The notes under the pieces were generated by a model. That model had not been told where the DNA came from. It did not search any database and saw nothing but the letters and a program-made list of their open reading frames with translations. Below are positions 45,141-55,548 of a stretch of DNA of 64,000 bases, piece by piece. The stretch's first letter is position 1, and each line of letters begins with the position of its first letter. The position numbers were made by a program, and so were the translations under genes. The DNA comes from CAWCTB01 sp963798275 (GTDB taxonomy: Bacteria > Acidobacteriota > Terriglobia > Terriglobales > Acidobacteriaceae): NCBI GenBank assembly GCA_963798275.1, contig CAWCTB010000017.1, forward strand, positions 124,001 through 188,000, read 5' to 3'.

Positions 45141-47587
45141 ATGACCACCCTGCTGCAGGACCTGCGATTTGCCGTTCGCCAGATGCGCCGTTCTCCCGGC
45201 TTTGCGCTCACTGCGATCTTCACCCTGGCGCTCGGGATTGCCGCCAACGTAATCGTTTTCGGCGTGCTGCAGGCAGTACTGCGGCCAATTGATGTGCCTC
45301 GTGCAGACCAGGTGATGACGCTCGCGCACACCGATCAGGACTATCCGATTTTTTCCTATCCGGAAGTGCGCGATGTCCGGGACGGAAACTCCGTGTTTTC
45401 CGCGGTTGCCGCCGTGAACATCGACAATTTCGGGTTGGAAGCCAACGGCGTCACCCGGCCTGTCTGGGGATACGAAGTAAGCGGGCAATACTTCGAGGTC
45501 GTTGGCATCAAACCGTTCCTCGGGCGCCTGCTGCAGCGCGCCGATGACGATCATCCCGGAGCCTCACAGGCTGCAGTGCTTTCATGGCCCGCATGGAAGA
45601 GTGATTTTGCCGCAGATCCCAACATCGTGGGAAAGACCATCCGCCTTAATAAGCATCCTTACACGATTGTTGGAGTCACTCCGGAAGGCTTCTACGGGAC
45701 CGAGAAATTTGGCTACGCTGACATTTTCGTTCCGATGGCAAATGAAGCATCGCTGGACGGGGTCAACTGGCTGGAGTCGCGGAGCGATCCGCAAGTCTAC
45801 TCGATCGTGCGCATCAAAGACGGGGTCACCATGCCCCAGGTGCAGGCTGAACTGAATACCATTGCTGCCCGCATTGCCCGGCAGTATCCGAAAGATGACG
45901 AAAAGCTATCGCTGAAGCTGACCCGTCCTGGCCTCATGGGCGACTTCTTCGGCGCGCCGGCGCGCGCTTTTCTGGTTGCGATGCTGGGGCTGGCCGGTAT
46001 TGTGCTGCTCGCCGCCTGCGCCAACCTCGGCGGCCTCTTCGCGGCCCACACGGCAGACCGCACGCGCGAGATCGCCATCCGCATGGCCATTGGATCGAGC
46101 CGCTGGCGCATCGTCCGCCAAATCCTGGTCGAGGCTATTGTGATTTCGATCTTCGGGGGCGCATGCGCCTGCGGCTTGGCGTGGATGGCCCTTACCGGAC
46201 TGGCTAACTGGCACCCACCTACCGAATATCCGTTGGGGTTCCATATCATAATGCCGCAGCCATCGTTGATCCTGATGGGACTGCTGATCTCGGTGCTCGC
46301 AGGCGTGGCGTTCGGAGTGATGCCACTGCGGCAGATCTTCAAGACCGATCCTAACGATGCCATCAAGAGCGGCGGAATCCAATCCTCCGCAGGACGCCGC
46401 TGGGCGCTTCGCGATGTGCTGCTCGCGGCACAGATCGCGCTCTGCTGCGTCACCGTCACGGCTGCCTTTGTCTCGCTGCGTGGCTTGGGCAAAGCACTGA
46501 CCATGGACTTGGGTTTCAATCCGAAGCATGCTGTGCTGACGAAATTCGAGCTCAACCAGGCGGGCTATTCTAATGAGGCTGCCGACCATTTCCAACGGCA
46601 GCTGCTGGAAAGGGTCTCGAAGCTCCCGGGAGTGGTAGCAGCAGGCTACGGGACTACAACGCCCCTCTCTCAGGATACGGAGACGCCTGATGTCTTCTCC
46701 CAGCAAACTACCGATTTCCGGCCGTCCAACCGGGCATTTGGTACCTTCGCTTACTGGGTCTCACCCGAGTACTTTGCCGCCGCTGAAACTCCCCTGCTCG
46801 CGGGACGCGATGTAAGCTTTGCCGACACAACCACGACCCCGGCCGTTGCCGTGGTGAATCAGGAGTTCGCCCGACGCCTCTTCCACACCGAGGACGCCGT
46901 TGGCCGCTATTTCAAGAACAGCTCCGGCCAGCCGATCCAGATCGTGGGCATCGTGGCCGATGGAAAGTACTTTTCGCTTACCGAAAATCAGAAGGCGGCA
47001 GCGTTCTTCCCCATCTCTCAGGAACCAACCGACGCACACCTCATTCCTCGTGCGGCTGCGGCCCGATTGCTCGGTCGAGGCCACGAACGAGATGGCGGCC
47101 ACCATCCGCAAAGTGATCCACGATCTTGACCCTGCCGTACCCGTACGGGAATCGGGTGCGTGGAGCAACCAGCTTGGAATGACGTTCTTTGTGTCCCAGG
47201 TGGCAACGGTCGCCCTCGGCCTGTTTGGCGCTTTTGCCTTGCTGCTCTCGATCACCGGCACCTTCGGTCTCGCCTCGTACACCGTCAGCAAGCGGCTGCG
47301 CGAACTCAGCATTCGTGTCGCGCTCGGCGCGCAGGCGAAGCAGGTCCTCTCGGCCGCGCTCGGCCGTATGCTCATCCTGCTTGCGAGCGGGTCCGTCGTT
47401 GGGATGCTGCTCGGTGTCGCCGCGAGCCGAGTACTTTCGGCGATCGTCTACCAGGCGTCGGCGCAGGATCCATTTGTACTTGCTGCTGTTGCACTTCACG
47501 ATACTGCTTACCGGATCGCTCTCCGTCGCCGGCCCGGTGCGACGCGCCCTGCACATCGATCCGGCAAACGTGCTCCGCGAACAGTGA
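45141..47587 (+). CDS. Second MacB-like orphan ABC permease (ADOP), two late frameshifts
   Basis: About 815 residues. The N-terminus TTLLQDLRFAVRQMRRSPGFALTAIFTLALGIAANVIVF is the ADOP signature. The first FtsX module is around residues 275-420 (LAACANLGGLFAAHTADRTREIAIRMAIGSSRWRIVRQIL), and the second ends near 800 (RLRELSIRVALGAQAKQVLSAALGRML). The frame breaks near 47044 and again near 47499; the tail then reads LTGSLSVAGPVRRALHIDPANVLREQ and stops at 47587. No ATPase is adjacent. The start ATG 45141 has GAGG upstream. The 295-base gap before it is the shared divergent promoter region with the receptor. Confidence 0.87.
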
Positions 47588-47631
47588 AGTTCGGGCCAGT
47601 ACCAGAGAAGCTGTGGCAGCAAGCATGGCAT

Positions 47632-48252
47632 TCAGCCGAGGTGCCTCTTCAGGAAGAAATAAGTCCGCTGCCCGGCATCGAGCATGTCGAAGCCGCTGAA
47701 GCCATGGCCGGCGTTGGGAAAGATCTTTATTTCGTAGGATGCCTGCCTCGCCTGGTACAGCGCTTCGATCTTCCGCGCCTCGTCAACCGGCACTCGGTTG
47801 TCACGTTCGCCGTGCAGGATCAGCACCGGCGGCAGATGCCGTACCCGTTCGGCAAAGTGGTCGGGCAGCCCGCCGAAGAAGTCCACCACCGCTTTCACCC
47901 GCGACTGCAAAGACCCCAGCGACAGTCCGAGGTACGCGCCTAACGAGAAGCCCACGATCCCGATTCGCTCCCGGTCGGCCTGCGGCAGGTCCTGGGCGAA
48001 GTCCAGCGCATCGGAGATGGCAATCGTCCACGCCGGAAAGTTCTCGCGAATGATCGCCGGGTTCGCCCAGCCGGTTCCGGTGCTCTCAAAGAAGTGGGGC
48101 AGAATCACCAGGAACCCCCTATCCGCCAGTAACTGGGGAAAGCTGCCGTAGCTGGCGTGCAGCCCTCCCGACCCGTGCAGGGCCAGGATGATAGGATACG
48201 TGCCGGGCTTACCTGGCAGGTAGAGATCGGCGGAAATCGGACCTGCCGCCAC
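47632..48252 (-). CDS. Dienelactone hydrolase-family alpha/beta hydrolase
   Basis: The 206 residues form an alpha/beta hydrolase with the oxyanion segment ALHGSGG, the nucleophile Ser in IVGFSLGAYLG, Asp in LHGERDNRVP, and His in NAGHGFSG. The canonical dienelactone hydrolase nucleophile is Cys; here it is Ser, as in many relatives of unknown substrate. The GTG start at 48252 directly follows an in-frame TGA. A sensible continuation (REERLILADNLPE) lies in another frame just upstream, so a base is probably missing there and the gene is slightly longer. Confidence 0.8.
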   Translation of the reverse strand: MAAGPISADLYLPGKPGTYPIILALHGSGGLHASYGSFPQLLADRGFLVILPHFFESTGTGWANPAIIRENFPAWTIAISDALDFAQDLPQADRERIGIVGFSLGAYLGLSLGSLQSRVKAVVDFFGGLPDHFAERVRHLPPVLILHGERDNRVPVDEARKIEALYQARQASYEIKIFPNAGHGFSGFDMLDAGQRTYFFLKRHLG

Positions 48253-48546
48253 TCAGGTAGGTTGTCTGCAAGAATCAGTCTCTCTTCTCGTATTGGCGTC
48301 TTTCATTCTGATGCTCCGCCCGCGCCTTCCGCCTCTTCTGGCGCTTACACTTCGCCGTCGAACGTCACATCCGCTCTGTGACTGCACTCACTGCGTTCAT
48401 GTTCGAAGCCTCAATAAGCTTAATTACCGGTCCACTAGCAGCGGGCTTTCCGGTTCGGCCAGGCAAGCGCCACATCCGGGGACCACATTCGACCGGATGG
48501 TGTGCGCCATGGTCGGGCAAACTCACAGGCCCGCCAAGGAAGCGAC

Positions 48547-50604
48547 ATGCCTCTCCTCAACGCCTTCTCCAAAGCAGTAACTCGCGATTTCTCCATCCAG
48601 GAACTCGAACAGGCCGCCCGCCTCATGCGCGGCTACGATCTTGTGGCGCTGTGCGCCGCCGGTTCCGGACACTCTGGCGGAACCCTGTCCATGATGGACA
48701 TCGTCGCCGCCCTGTACCTCAAGGTCGCGGCCCACGATCCTAACGTGCCCGAATGGCGCGATCGCGACCGCATCGTCTGGTCCGGTGGACACAAAGCGCC
48801 CGCGCTCTATCTCGGCCTGGCTTTCGCCGGTTATTTCCCCATCGAAGACGTGGTCACCCTGCGCAAACTGTACTCGCCGTTCCAGGGGCATCCGCACCGC
48901 CTGAAGCTGCCGGGAGTCGAGGCCTCCACCGGCTCGCTTGGCCAGGGACTGAGCATCGCTGTGGGCATGGCAATTGCCGGCAAGCTGGAGAACAAAAAGC
49001 ACACCGTCTTCTGCATCATGGGTGACGGCGAGCAGCAGGAAGGCAGCATCTGGGAAGCGGTGATGGAGGGCTCCCACTACAAGCTGGACAACCTGGTCGG
49101 CATCATCGATCGCAACCGCCTGCAAATCGACGGCTGGGTCAAAGACGTGATGAACGTCGAGCCGCTCGAGGAGCGCTATCGCAGCTTCGGATGGGAGGTC
49201 ATCGAAACCGACGGCCACAACATGACCCAGGTGGTTGAGGCGCTGCAGAAGGCCAAGGACATTCCTACCCCCGGCAAGCCGACCGTCGTGATCTGCAATA
49301 CCGTCAAGGGCAAGGGCGTCAGCTTCATGGAGAACGTCGCCGGCTGGCATGGCAAAGCTCCCAACTACGACGAGATGGTGCAGGGCCTAGGCGAACTGGG
49401 ACTCACGAAGAACATCGCCTATGACGCCCTGCTGCAGAAGGCGCGGGAATACCAGAAGGAAGTGGACGCCAAGCTCGACGCCAAAATGCCGAAGTTTACC
49501 CGCGATTACTGGTGGAACAGCGGCACCACCATGAAGGTCGATATGGACCCGACGCGCAAGGGCTTCGGCAAATCGCTGCAGAACAATGGCGACGATGAGC
49601 GCGTGGTTTGTCTCGGCCTCGACATCTCCGGCTCCATCACCATCAGCGAATTCTACGCCGGCAAGCCCGAGCGCAAGAGCCGCTGGATCAGCATGGGTAT
49701 CGCCGAGCAGTCCGCCACCGCCGCTGCCGCCGGACTGGCGCGCGAAGGCAAGCTGCCGGTCTTCGGGACCTACGGCACCTTCGCTGCCGCCCGCAACCTC
49801 GACCAGATCCGCGTGTCCATCTGCTACGGCAATTTCAACGTGCTGATCGCCGGCGCGCACGGCGGCGTTTCGGTCGGCCCCGACGGCGCAACCCATCAGG
49901 CGCTGGAAGACCTCTTCGCCGTGTGCGGTCTGCCCAACATGGTGGTCTCGGTTCCGTGCGACTCCATCGAAACTCGCAAGGCGACTGACTATCTGCTACT
50001 TCAGCACGAAGGCCCCAAGTACATTCGCTTCGCCCGCGAGGCCACTCCCATCGTCACTAAGGAAGACACGCCGTTTGTCTTCGGTAAGGCCAACGTGAGC
50101 CGCCTGCGCCGTGAGGCCGAAAAGATGGTCGACGCCTTCGATACCGTTCTGTCCGCTCACTATGAGGACGAACACGAAGACCTCAGCATCATCGCCTGCG
50201 GGCCGATGGTGCCCGAGGCCATGCGCGCCGCCTGGATCCTCAAGCAGGAGTTCGGATACGAAACCCGCGTGATCAACATCCACACCATGAAGCCCATCGA
50301 CGCGGACGCCATCGTTCGTGCCGCGAAGGAAACCGGCGTGGTCGTCACCGCCGAAGAGCACCAGATCGGCGCGCTTGCGTGGCGGGTGAGTGGTATCATC
50401 ACCGAAAGCGCCGACGTGTTCGGCACGCCTGTCATCACCGGTGCAATTGGCGTGAAGGACCGCTTTGGCGACTCCGGCGCTCCCTGGGAGCTGATCAAGG
50501 AATTCGAGGTCAGCGCCGAGCATATTGCGCAAAAAGCTGCCGAGTTGGTCGCGCTGGCAAGGGCGAAGAAGAAAGAAGAAGAAAAACTGGAACTAGCCGT
50601 CTAA
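48547..50604 (+). CDS. tkt: Transketolase
   Basis: The 685-residue thiamine-diphosphate enzyme moves two-carbon units between sugar phosphates in the pentose phosphate pathway. It has GSGHSGGTLSMMDIVAALY, GSLGQGLSIAVGMAIAGKL and the cofactor motif GDGEQQEGSIWEAVMEGSHYKLDNLVGIIDRN. The second half has MGIAEQSATAAAAGLAREGKLPVFGTYGTF and GAHGGVSVGPDGATHQALEDLF. The ATG at 48547 has AAGGA at a good distance; the GTG at 48502 does not. The C-terminal tail is Lys/Glu-rich. Both halves are in one gene. Intact. Gene symbol by function; tktA and tktB cannot be told apart. Confidence 0.93.
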   Translation: MPLLNAFSKAVTRDFSIQELEQAARLMRGYDLVALCAAGSGHSGGTLSMMDIVAALYLKVAAHDPNVPEWRDRDRIVWSGGHKAPALYLGLAFAGYFPIEDVVTLRKLYSPFQGHPHRLKLPGVEASTGSLGQGLSIAVGMAIAGKLENKKHTVFCIMGDGEQQEGSIWEAVMEGSHYKLDNLVGIIDRNRLQIDGWVKDVMNVEPLEERYRSFGWEVIETDGHNMTQVVEALQKAKDIPTPGKPTVVICNTVKGKGVSFMENVAGWHGKAPNYDEMVQGLGELGLTKNIAYDALLQKAREYQKEVDAKLDAKMPKFTRDYWWNSGTTMKVDMDPTRKGFGKSLQNNGDDERVVCLGLDISGSITISEFYAGKPERKSRWISMGIAEQSATAAAAGLAREGKLPVFGTYGTFAAARNLDQIRVSICYGNFNVLIAGAHGGVSVGPDGATHQALEDLFAVCGLPNMVVSVPCDSIETRKATDYLLLQHEGPKYIRFAREATPIVTKEDTPFVFGKANVSRLRREAEKMVDAFDTVLSAHYEDEHEDLSIIACGPMVPEAMRAAWILKQEFGYETRVINIHTMKPIDADAIVRAAKETGVVVTAEEHQIGALAWRVSGIITESADVFGTPVITGAIGVKDRFGDSGAPWELIKEFEVSAEHIAQKAAELVALARAKKKEEEKLELAV

Positions 50605-50635
50605 CGGAGCCGAAATCGAAGGGTAGCAAAGTCGC

Positions 50636-50798
50636 GGCCGCGAGTGTACACGGGAGAGCAAAGCTGGGGAAACTCAGGCGAAACAACGGCTGGTGGTATT
50701 GGTTTCAATTGGCGTCAGGGGTTCTGGCCTTCATTCTCCTCATGATTTGGGCCATCGTGGCCTCGGGCGTCGATCTGCGCTCGTTGCCACTGGACTGA
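50636..50798 (+). other. Possible small single-span membrane protein, no clear start
   Basis: Right after the transketolase a frame reads RAKLGKLRRNNGWWYWF and then a strongly hydrophobic span (VLAFILLMIWAIVASG), ending at 50798. No ATG, GTG or TTG lies in frame between the transketolase stop and this segment, so either a base is missing or it is not a gene. Confidence 0.3.
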
Positions 50799-50807
50799 TC
50801 CGCACCC

Positions 50808-51791
50808 TCACGCTGGCTCCGCGTCCGGCGGGGCCAGGACATCCGGCTGCGGACCGCTCTCAGACGGCTCAATCGCAATCGGCTCAGGGCCTGCTTCCTC
50901 TTCCGCCAGCGCCGCGTAGGTTGCCAGCCGCGCCAGGTACAGCAGATCGGCTCCGGCGAAGTAGGCCAGCGCGATCGCACCCAGCAGGAGCATTACCCAT
51001 CCCGGCTCTATCTTCTGGAACAAACGCACCGATGCCAGAAAGGCGATGAACGTCGTCGCCATCCACACCAGTCGCAGGAACAGGAAAGCCAGCGACACGC
51101 CCAGCACTCTCCCGCCGCGCGTGGCACAAAATTCGGCGGTCTCCACCAGCGCGTTTGCGGCGCTTGAACGGTTGCGTACGCAGAACAGCGGCGCCAGCCC
51201 GAAGAACCAGTTCAGCATGTAGCCGAAGACGCAGGCCAGCGCCGTTCCGAACACGAAGAACGCCGAGGCCCGCGCCGCATGCTGCTGCCGCAACATGGCC
51301 GTCCCCAGCAATACCGATCCCGCAAGAGCGCCGATGGCCGCCCATGTCCAGATGCCGCGCAGTACCATCAGCGTGAACACTGGCCGGTAGTGCCATGCAT
51401 CATCGGACCAGTCCTCTCCATCCTCGCGGAACATCGCGATCAGCCGACGCCCCACGGCGATCCTGCCGGCCGCCGCGGCTGCCGCCCACAACAGCGTCAG
51501 CCCGCAGAGCAGGATGGCATTCATCCAGGTGAAGCGCAGCAGGCTGCCGCGAAATATGTCCTTTGCCGCGGTGGCAAGCGAGTCGGGTTGCAGGGTTGCA
51601 AGTCGCAGTTCGTCAGCCCCGGAGATTTGCAGGCTGCCGAGAAACACCGCGCCGGAATAGAGCAGCGAAGCCCAGGCTGCCAGCGCGAAGCACCAACGCC
51701 AGGCGAGCTCCGCCCAAAGCAGCAAGGGTTCGCGCCACAGTGCGGCCACCCCTTGTGCGAACGGCGAAACGCCTCGGCCGGTCTGTGTCAT
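50808..51791 (-). CDS. Multi-pass membrane protein, unknown function
   Basis: The 327-residue protein shows about six hydrophobic segments (for example FALAAWASLLYSGAVFLG, AILLCGLTLLWAAAAAAG, WAAIGALAGSVLLGTAML, FGTALACVFGYMLNWFFGL, MLLLGAIALAYFAGADLLYLA) and an acidic, proline-rich C-terminus. I do not recognise a family. It follows the phosphoglycolate phosphatase gene by 30 bases on the same strand and may be co-transcribed. Intact. Confidence 0.75.
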   Translation of the reverse strand: MTQTGRGVSPFAQGVAALWREPLLLWAELAWRWCFALAAWASLLYSGAVFLGSLQISGADELRLATLQPDSLATAAKDIFRGSLLRFTWMNAILLCGLTLLWAAAAAAGRIAVGRRLIAMFREDGEDWSDDAWHYRPVFTLMVLRGIWTWAAIGALAGSVLLGTAMLRQQHAARASAFFVFGTALACVFGYMLNWFFGLAPLFCVRNRSSAANALVETAEFCATRGGRVLGVSLAFLFLRLVWMATTFIAFLASVRLFQKIEPGWVMLLLGAIALAYFAGADLLYLARLATYAALAEEEAGPEPIAIEPSESGPQPDVLAPPDAEPA

Positions 51792-51821
51792 GCGCTCAGC
51801 ATATCAGCCGGATCGGCGCTC

Positions 51822-52548
51822 CTACACACGCTGTTCCGCCTTGTGTACATGGGGATGGCTGATCGACAGGGCCCGGCCAAGCTCTGCCGGCGTGTCCACC
51901 AGCATGTCGGGCGGTACCCGTTCCAGCGTTTGCGGAGCGAATCCGTAGGTCACGCCGACACTCCACAGGCCCGCATTCTGCGCAGTGAGAGTGTCGACCT
52001 CGGAATCGCCCACCATCACCGTCTCCTCGGGTGTGGCGCCGAGTTCCCGCATCAGCGTCTGCGCCCCCAGCGGGTCGGGCTTCTTGGTCTCGAAGCTGTT
52101 GCCCCCATAGACTCGCGCGAAGAATTCCCCCAGTCCCAGCCCGATGAGAATATCGCGCGCTGGACGCACTGGCTTGTTGGTCAGCACCGCCAGCTTGCGC
52201 GCGCGTCCATCGAAGGTCGAGAGCTGCTGCAATGCCTGCCGTATGCCCTCATACGGATAGGTATTGTCGAGCTTGTGCTCGCGGTAATAAAGCAGGAAGA
52301 AGCCGAGGGCCTCCTGCAGGAACGCCTCATCGGCGGGGTCGCCCAGTGCCCGCCGTATCAGCATGGGAGCCCCATCGCCGATGTAGGTACCAATCACTTC
52401 CAGGGGCAACTCTTTGCGTCCGTAGCGCGTCAACATGGCATTGACGGCGGCCGCCAGGTCTAGCTCGGAATCGATCAGGGTACCGTCCAGATCAAATATG
52501 ATCAGCTCAATTTTTTCCAGCGGGATCGGACGAAAGGTGCGTATCATT
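51822..52548 (-). CDS. gph: HAD-family phosphoglycolate phosphatase
   Basis: The 241-residue hydrolase has HAD motif I IIFDLDGTLIDSELDL (nucleophile Asp and acid Asp), motif II LAVLTNKP, motif III Lys in FETKKPDP, and motif IV MVGDSEVDTLTA. Gph removes phosphate from 2-phosphoglycolate formed during DNA repair or RubisCO oxygenation. The cap and motifs fit Gph, but related phosphatases are hard to exclude. Start ATG 52548 is preceded by AAGGA very close to it. Divergent from the E1 gene. Confidence 0.85.
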
Positions 52549-52692
52549 CCTTGTCCAGTATAGCCATTCGATTCTGCCCGGGCGGTGGCATGCGGGGCAG
52601 GGGCCTGGCCAATGGGAACGGGCTGAGCGGTTACAATAGAAGTCTGACTCTGGACCTCTTTTTGGGCACGCATCTTATTCCCGAGGACATGG

Positions 52693-54900
52693 ATGGCAAC
52701 TACTAAGGCAGAGCCCAAGCTTGCGATTGAGCAGGCCGTCCCTCTCGAAAAATACCAAGGCCTCACCGCCCAGCAGCTCATCGAAATTTACCGCCTGATG
52801 TACCTGTCGCGGCGCATCGACGACCGCGAGATCATGCTCAAGCGCCAGCAGAAGATCTTCTTCCAGATCTCAGGCGCGGGACACGAAGCCTTGCTGGTCG
52901 CCGCGGGCATGCTGCTGCGCCCCGGCTACGACTGGTTCTATCCCTACTACCGCGACCGCGCCCTGTGCCTCACGTTGGGCAACACGCCCTACGAACAACT
53001 GTTGCAGGCGGTCGGGGCTGCCGACGATCCCGCCTCCGGCGGACGCCAGATGCCCTCGCATTGGGGTAGCCAGCGGCTCAACATCGTCACCGGTTCCTCG
53101 CCTACTGGAACCCAGTTCCTGCAGGCCGTAGGCTGCGCCGAAGCAGGACGCTATTTTGCCCACCACCCCGAATCGGCCATTAAAGCCAAGGGCGACTACC
53201 GCCAGTTCAAGGATGTCGTCTTCCAATCCGACGAAGTCGTCTATGTTTCCGGCGGAGACGGCACCACCAGCGAAGGCGAATTCTGGGAGTCGTTGAATTC
53301 CGCCTCCAACCTCAAGTTGCCGGTGCTGTTCCTCATCGAAGACAACGAGTACGCCATCTCGGTGCCAGTGGAAGTCGGCACGGCCGGCGGCAACATCAGT
53401 CGCCTGGTAAGCGGCTTTCCTAATTTCCACTTTGAGGAAGTCGACGGAACTGACCCGCTGGCCAGCTATGCCGCGCTGAAGAGGGCAGTCGATTACATTC
53501 GCGCCGGCAACGGGCCCGCCTTCGTTCATGGACACGTCATTCGTCCCTACTCGCACTCGCTCTCCGATGACGAGAAACTCTATCGTCCTGAGATTGAACG
53601 CAAGCAGGAAGTCGAGCGCGATCCCATCACCCGCTTCCAGTTGTTCCTGCTGCGCGAAGGCATTCTCGACGAAAAGGCCATCGATCAGATTGAAAAGGAC
53701 GTCAACGTCGAGGTGCAGGAAGCTGCCGACCGCGCGGTAGCGGCCCGTTTTCCCGAAACTGATTCCTACAAGAAGTTCATCTACTCGCCCGACCTCGATC
53801 CCACCGCCGACTCCTTCCAGACGGAGCCCGCCCGCCTCGAACCCGAGCAGCAGAAGAGTCCGGCAGCGGCTAACCGCACCATGGCCGACCTCATCAACGT
53901 CTGCCTCAAGGACGAGATGCGGCGCGACCAGCGCATCGTCGTCTTTGGTGAGGACGTTGCCGACTGTAGCCGCGAACAGTACCTGAAAGAAAAGCTGGTG
54001 AAGGGCAAGGGCGGCGTCTTCAAGCTGACCGCGGGGTTGCAGTCGGAATACGGCAGCGACCGCGTCTTCAACTCGCCGCTGGCCGAAGCCAACATCGTGG
54101 GCCGCGCCGTCGGCATGGCCACCCGTGGCCTCAAGCCGGTGGTGGAAATTCAGTTCTTCGACTACATCTGGCCCGCCATGCACCAGCTGCGCAACGAGCT
54201 GCCGCTGATTCGCTGGCGCTCCAACAATGCCTTCTCGTCGCCCGCCGTCATCCGCGTGGCCATCGGCGGCTATCTTACCGGCGGCGCCGTCTACCACTCG
54301 CAATGTGGAGAAAGCATTTTCACCCACATCCCCGGACTGCGCGTCGTCTTTCCGTCGAACGCGCTCGACGCCAATGGGTTGTTGCGCACCGCCATTCGCT
54401 CCGACGATCCGGTCATGTTTCTAGAGCACAAGCGGCTGTACCGCGAAACCTTCGGCCGCGCTCCCTATCCCGGCCCCGACTACACGGTTCCGTTCGGCAA
54501 GGCGAAAATCGTCAGGCCAGGGCACGACATGACCGTCATCACCTACGGCGCGGTTGTGCCGCGCTCCTTGCAGGCCGCGCAGCGCATCGAGCGCGAGCAG
54601 GGTGTCAGCGTGGAGCTGATTGACCTTCGCACCCTCAGTCCTTATGACTGGGATGCCATCGCCACTTCGGTTGCCAAGACCCACCGTGTGCTGGTGGCGC
54701 ACGAGGATGTGCTGAGCTGGGGTTATGGGGCCGAAATTGCCGCACGCATCGCCGACGAACTCTTCGATCACCTCGACGCTCCCGTCAAGCGGGTCGCGGC
54801 GAAAGATACCTTCGTGGCCTATCAGCCTATCCTGGAAGACGAGATTCTGCCCCAGGCCGAGCATCTCTATCAGGCCATGGCCCAGTTGGCGGGATACTAA
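52693..54900 (+). CDS. 2-oxoacid dehydrogenase E1, fused alpha and beta subunits
   Basis: The 735-residue protein joins E1 alpha (residues ~20-370) and E1 beta (~390-735), which are separate genes in most bacteria. Alpha has YRLMYLSRRIDDRE and the thiamine-diphosphate motif GDGTTSEGEFWESLNSASNLKLPVLFLIEDN. Beta has IVVFGEDVADCSREQY, FNSPLAEANIVGRAVGMATRGLKPVVEIQFFDYIWPA and GRAPYPGPDYTVPFGKAKIVRPGHDMTVITYG. It decarboxylates branched-chain 2-oxoacids or pyruvate and passes the acyl group to E2. No E2 or E3 gene is in the window. The closest pattern is the branched-chain-type fusion of Bacteroidetes and Acidobacteria. Intact. Confidence 0.9.
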   Translation: MATTKAEPKLAIEQAVPLEKYQGLTAQQLIEIYRLMYLSRRIDDREIMLKRQQKIFFQISGAGHEALLVAAGMLLRPGYDWFYPYYRDRALCLTLGNTPYEQLLQAVGAADDPASGGRQMPSHWGSQRLNIVTGSSPTGTQFLQAVGCAEAGRYFAHHPESAIKAKGDYRQFKDVVFQSDEVVYVSGGDGTTSEGEFWESLNSASNLKLPVLFLIEDNEYAISVPVEVGTAGGNISRLVSGFPNFHFEEVDGTDPLASYAALKRAVDYIRAGNGPAFVHGHVIRPYSHSLSDDEKLYRPEIERKQEVERDPITRFQLFLLREGILDEKAIDQIEKDVNVEVQEAADRAVAARFPETDSYKKFIYSPDLDPTADSFQTEPARLEPEQQKSPAAANRTMADLINVCLKDEMRRDQRIVVFGEDVADCSREQYLKEKLVKGKGGVFKLTAGLQSEYGSDRVFNSPLAEANIVGRAVGMATRGLKPVVEIQFFDYIWPAMHQLRNELPLIRWRSNNAFSSPAVIRVAIGGYLTGGAVYHSQCGESIFTHIPGLRVVFPSNALDANGLLRTAIRSDDPVMFLEHKRLYRETFGRAPYPGPDYTVPFGKAKIVRPGHDMTVITYGAVVPRSLQAAQRIEREQGVSVELIDLRTLSPYDWDAIATSVAKTHRVLVAHEDVLSWGYGAEIAARIADELFDHLDAPVKRVAAKDTFVAYQPILEDEILPQAEHLYQAMAQLAGY

Positions 54901-54915
54901 AGCAGCGCGAAGAGG

Positions 54916-55323
54916 TCAGTGCCGCGGCGTGCTCTCCAGCAGCCAGTCCACCGCAATCGGTCCCGCGCCGGTGATCAGCAGGGAACACGCGATCGCTGCC
55001 AGCGCCAGCGGAAACTGGTAGTTTCCCTGGCCGGTGAAGCCGTTCTTGAAGTGCACTGCGAAAATCGCCACCAGCATATTGATCAACACCGCCAGTGCCG
55101 CGAAGCGAGTGATGAAGCCGAACACCAGCAGCACCCCGCCGCCGAACTCGGCGAACGCCGAAACGTACCCTAGCCATCCCGGAATACCCAGGCTGCGCAC
55201 CATCTCGGCGGTGTGGTGCAGTCCTCCGAAGACCTTGGGATAGCCATGCGCGATCATGATCGCGCCCAGCACCAGTCGCAGTACCAGCAGCGCCAGCGGT
55301 TGTAGTCTCTCTTGCAGGCTCAA
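54916..55323 (-). CDS. DoxX-family membrane protein
   Basis: The 135-residue protein has four membrane spans and DoxX signatures: LRLVLGAIMIAHGYPKVFGG, GYVSAFAEFGGGVLLVFGFITRFAALAVLINMLVAI and NYQFPLALAAIACSLLITG. DoxX relatives act in thiosulfate or redox metabolism in some organisms, but most have no known role. The start is taken as TTG 55323 after GGAG; no ATG fits. Converges on the E1 gene. Confidence 0.85.
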   Translation of the reverse strand: MSLQERLQPLALLVLRLVLGAIMIAHGYPKVFGGLHHTAEMVRSLGIPGWLGYVSAFAEFGGGVLLVFGFITRFAALAVLINMLVAIFAVHFKNGFTGQGNYQFPLALAAIACSLLITGAGPIAVDWLLESTPRH

Positions 55324-55548
55324 TCCGTTCTCCGTTGCGCCAATGCGAATTCGCTGTCTACCGGCGCGCCAACACAACCAGCAGGATAAATGACATCTAT
55401 AGATATCCGCACCACGAAAGACGAGCCCCGAGAACTGATGGGGAGAACTATGGCTGCATATGGGAATGCGGTGTTTGACGCTCGACGTTCGATCTATAGC
55501 GGAGTTGCGTGCGTTCTCGAATCTAAGCTGCGAGCAATTGGAATTGCC

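Noticed and set aside
48523..49350. 275-codon minus-strand frame over the transketolase gene
   Set aside because: Antisense shadow without family motifs; the plus-strand transketolase is certain.
52870..54327. 485-codon open frame on the minus strand
   Set aside because: It is antisense to the well-supported E1 gene and has no recognisable domains; long shadow frames are expected at this GC content.
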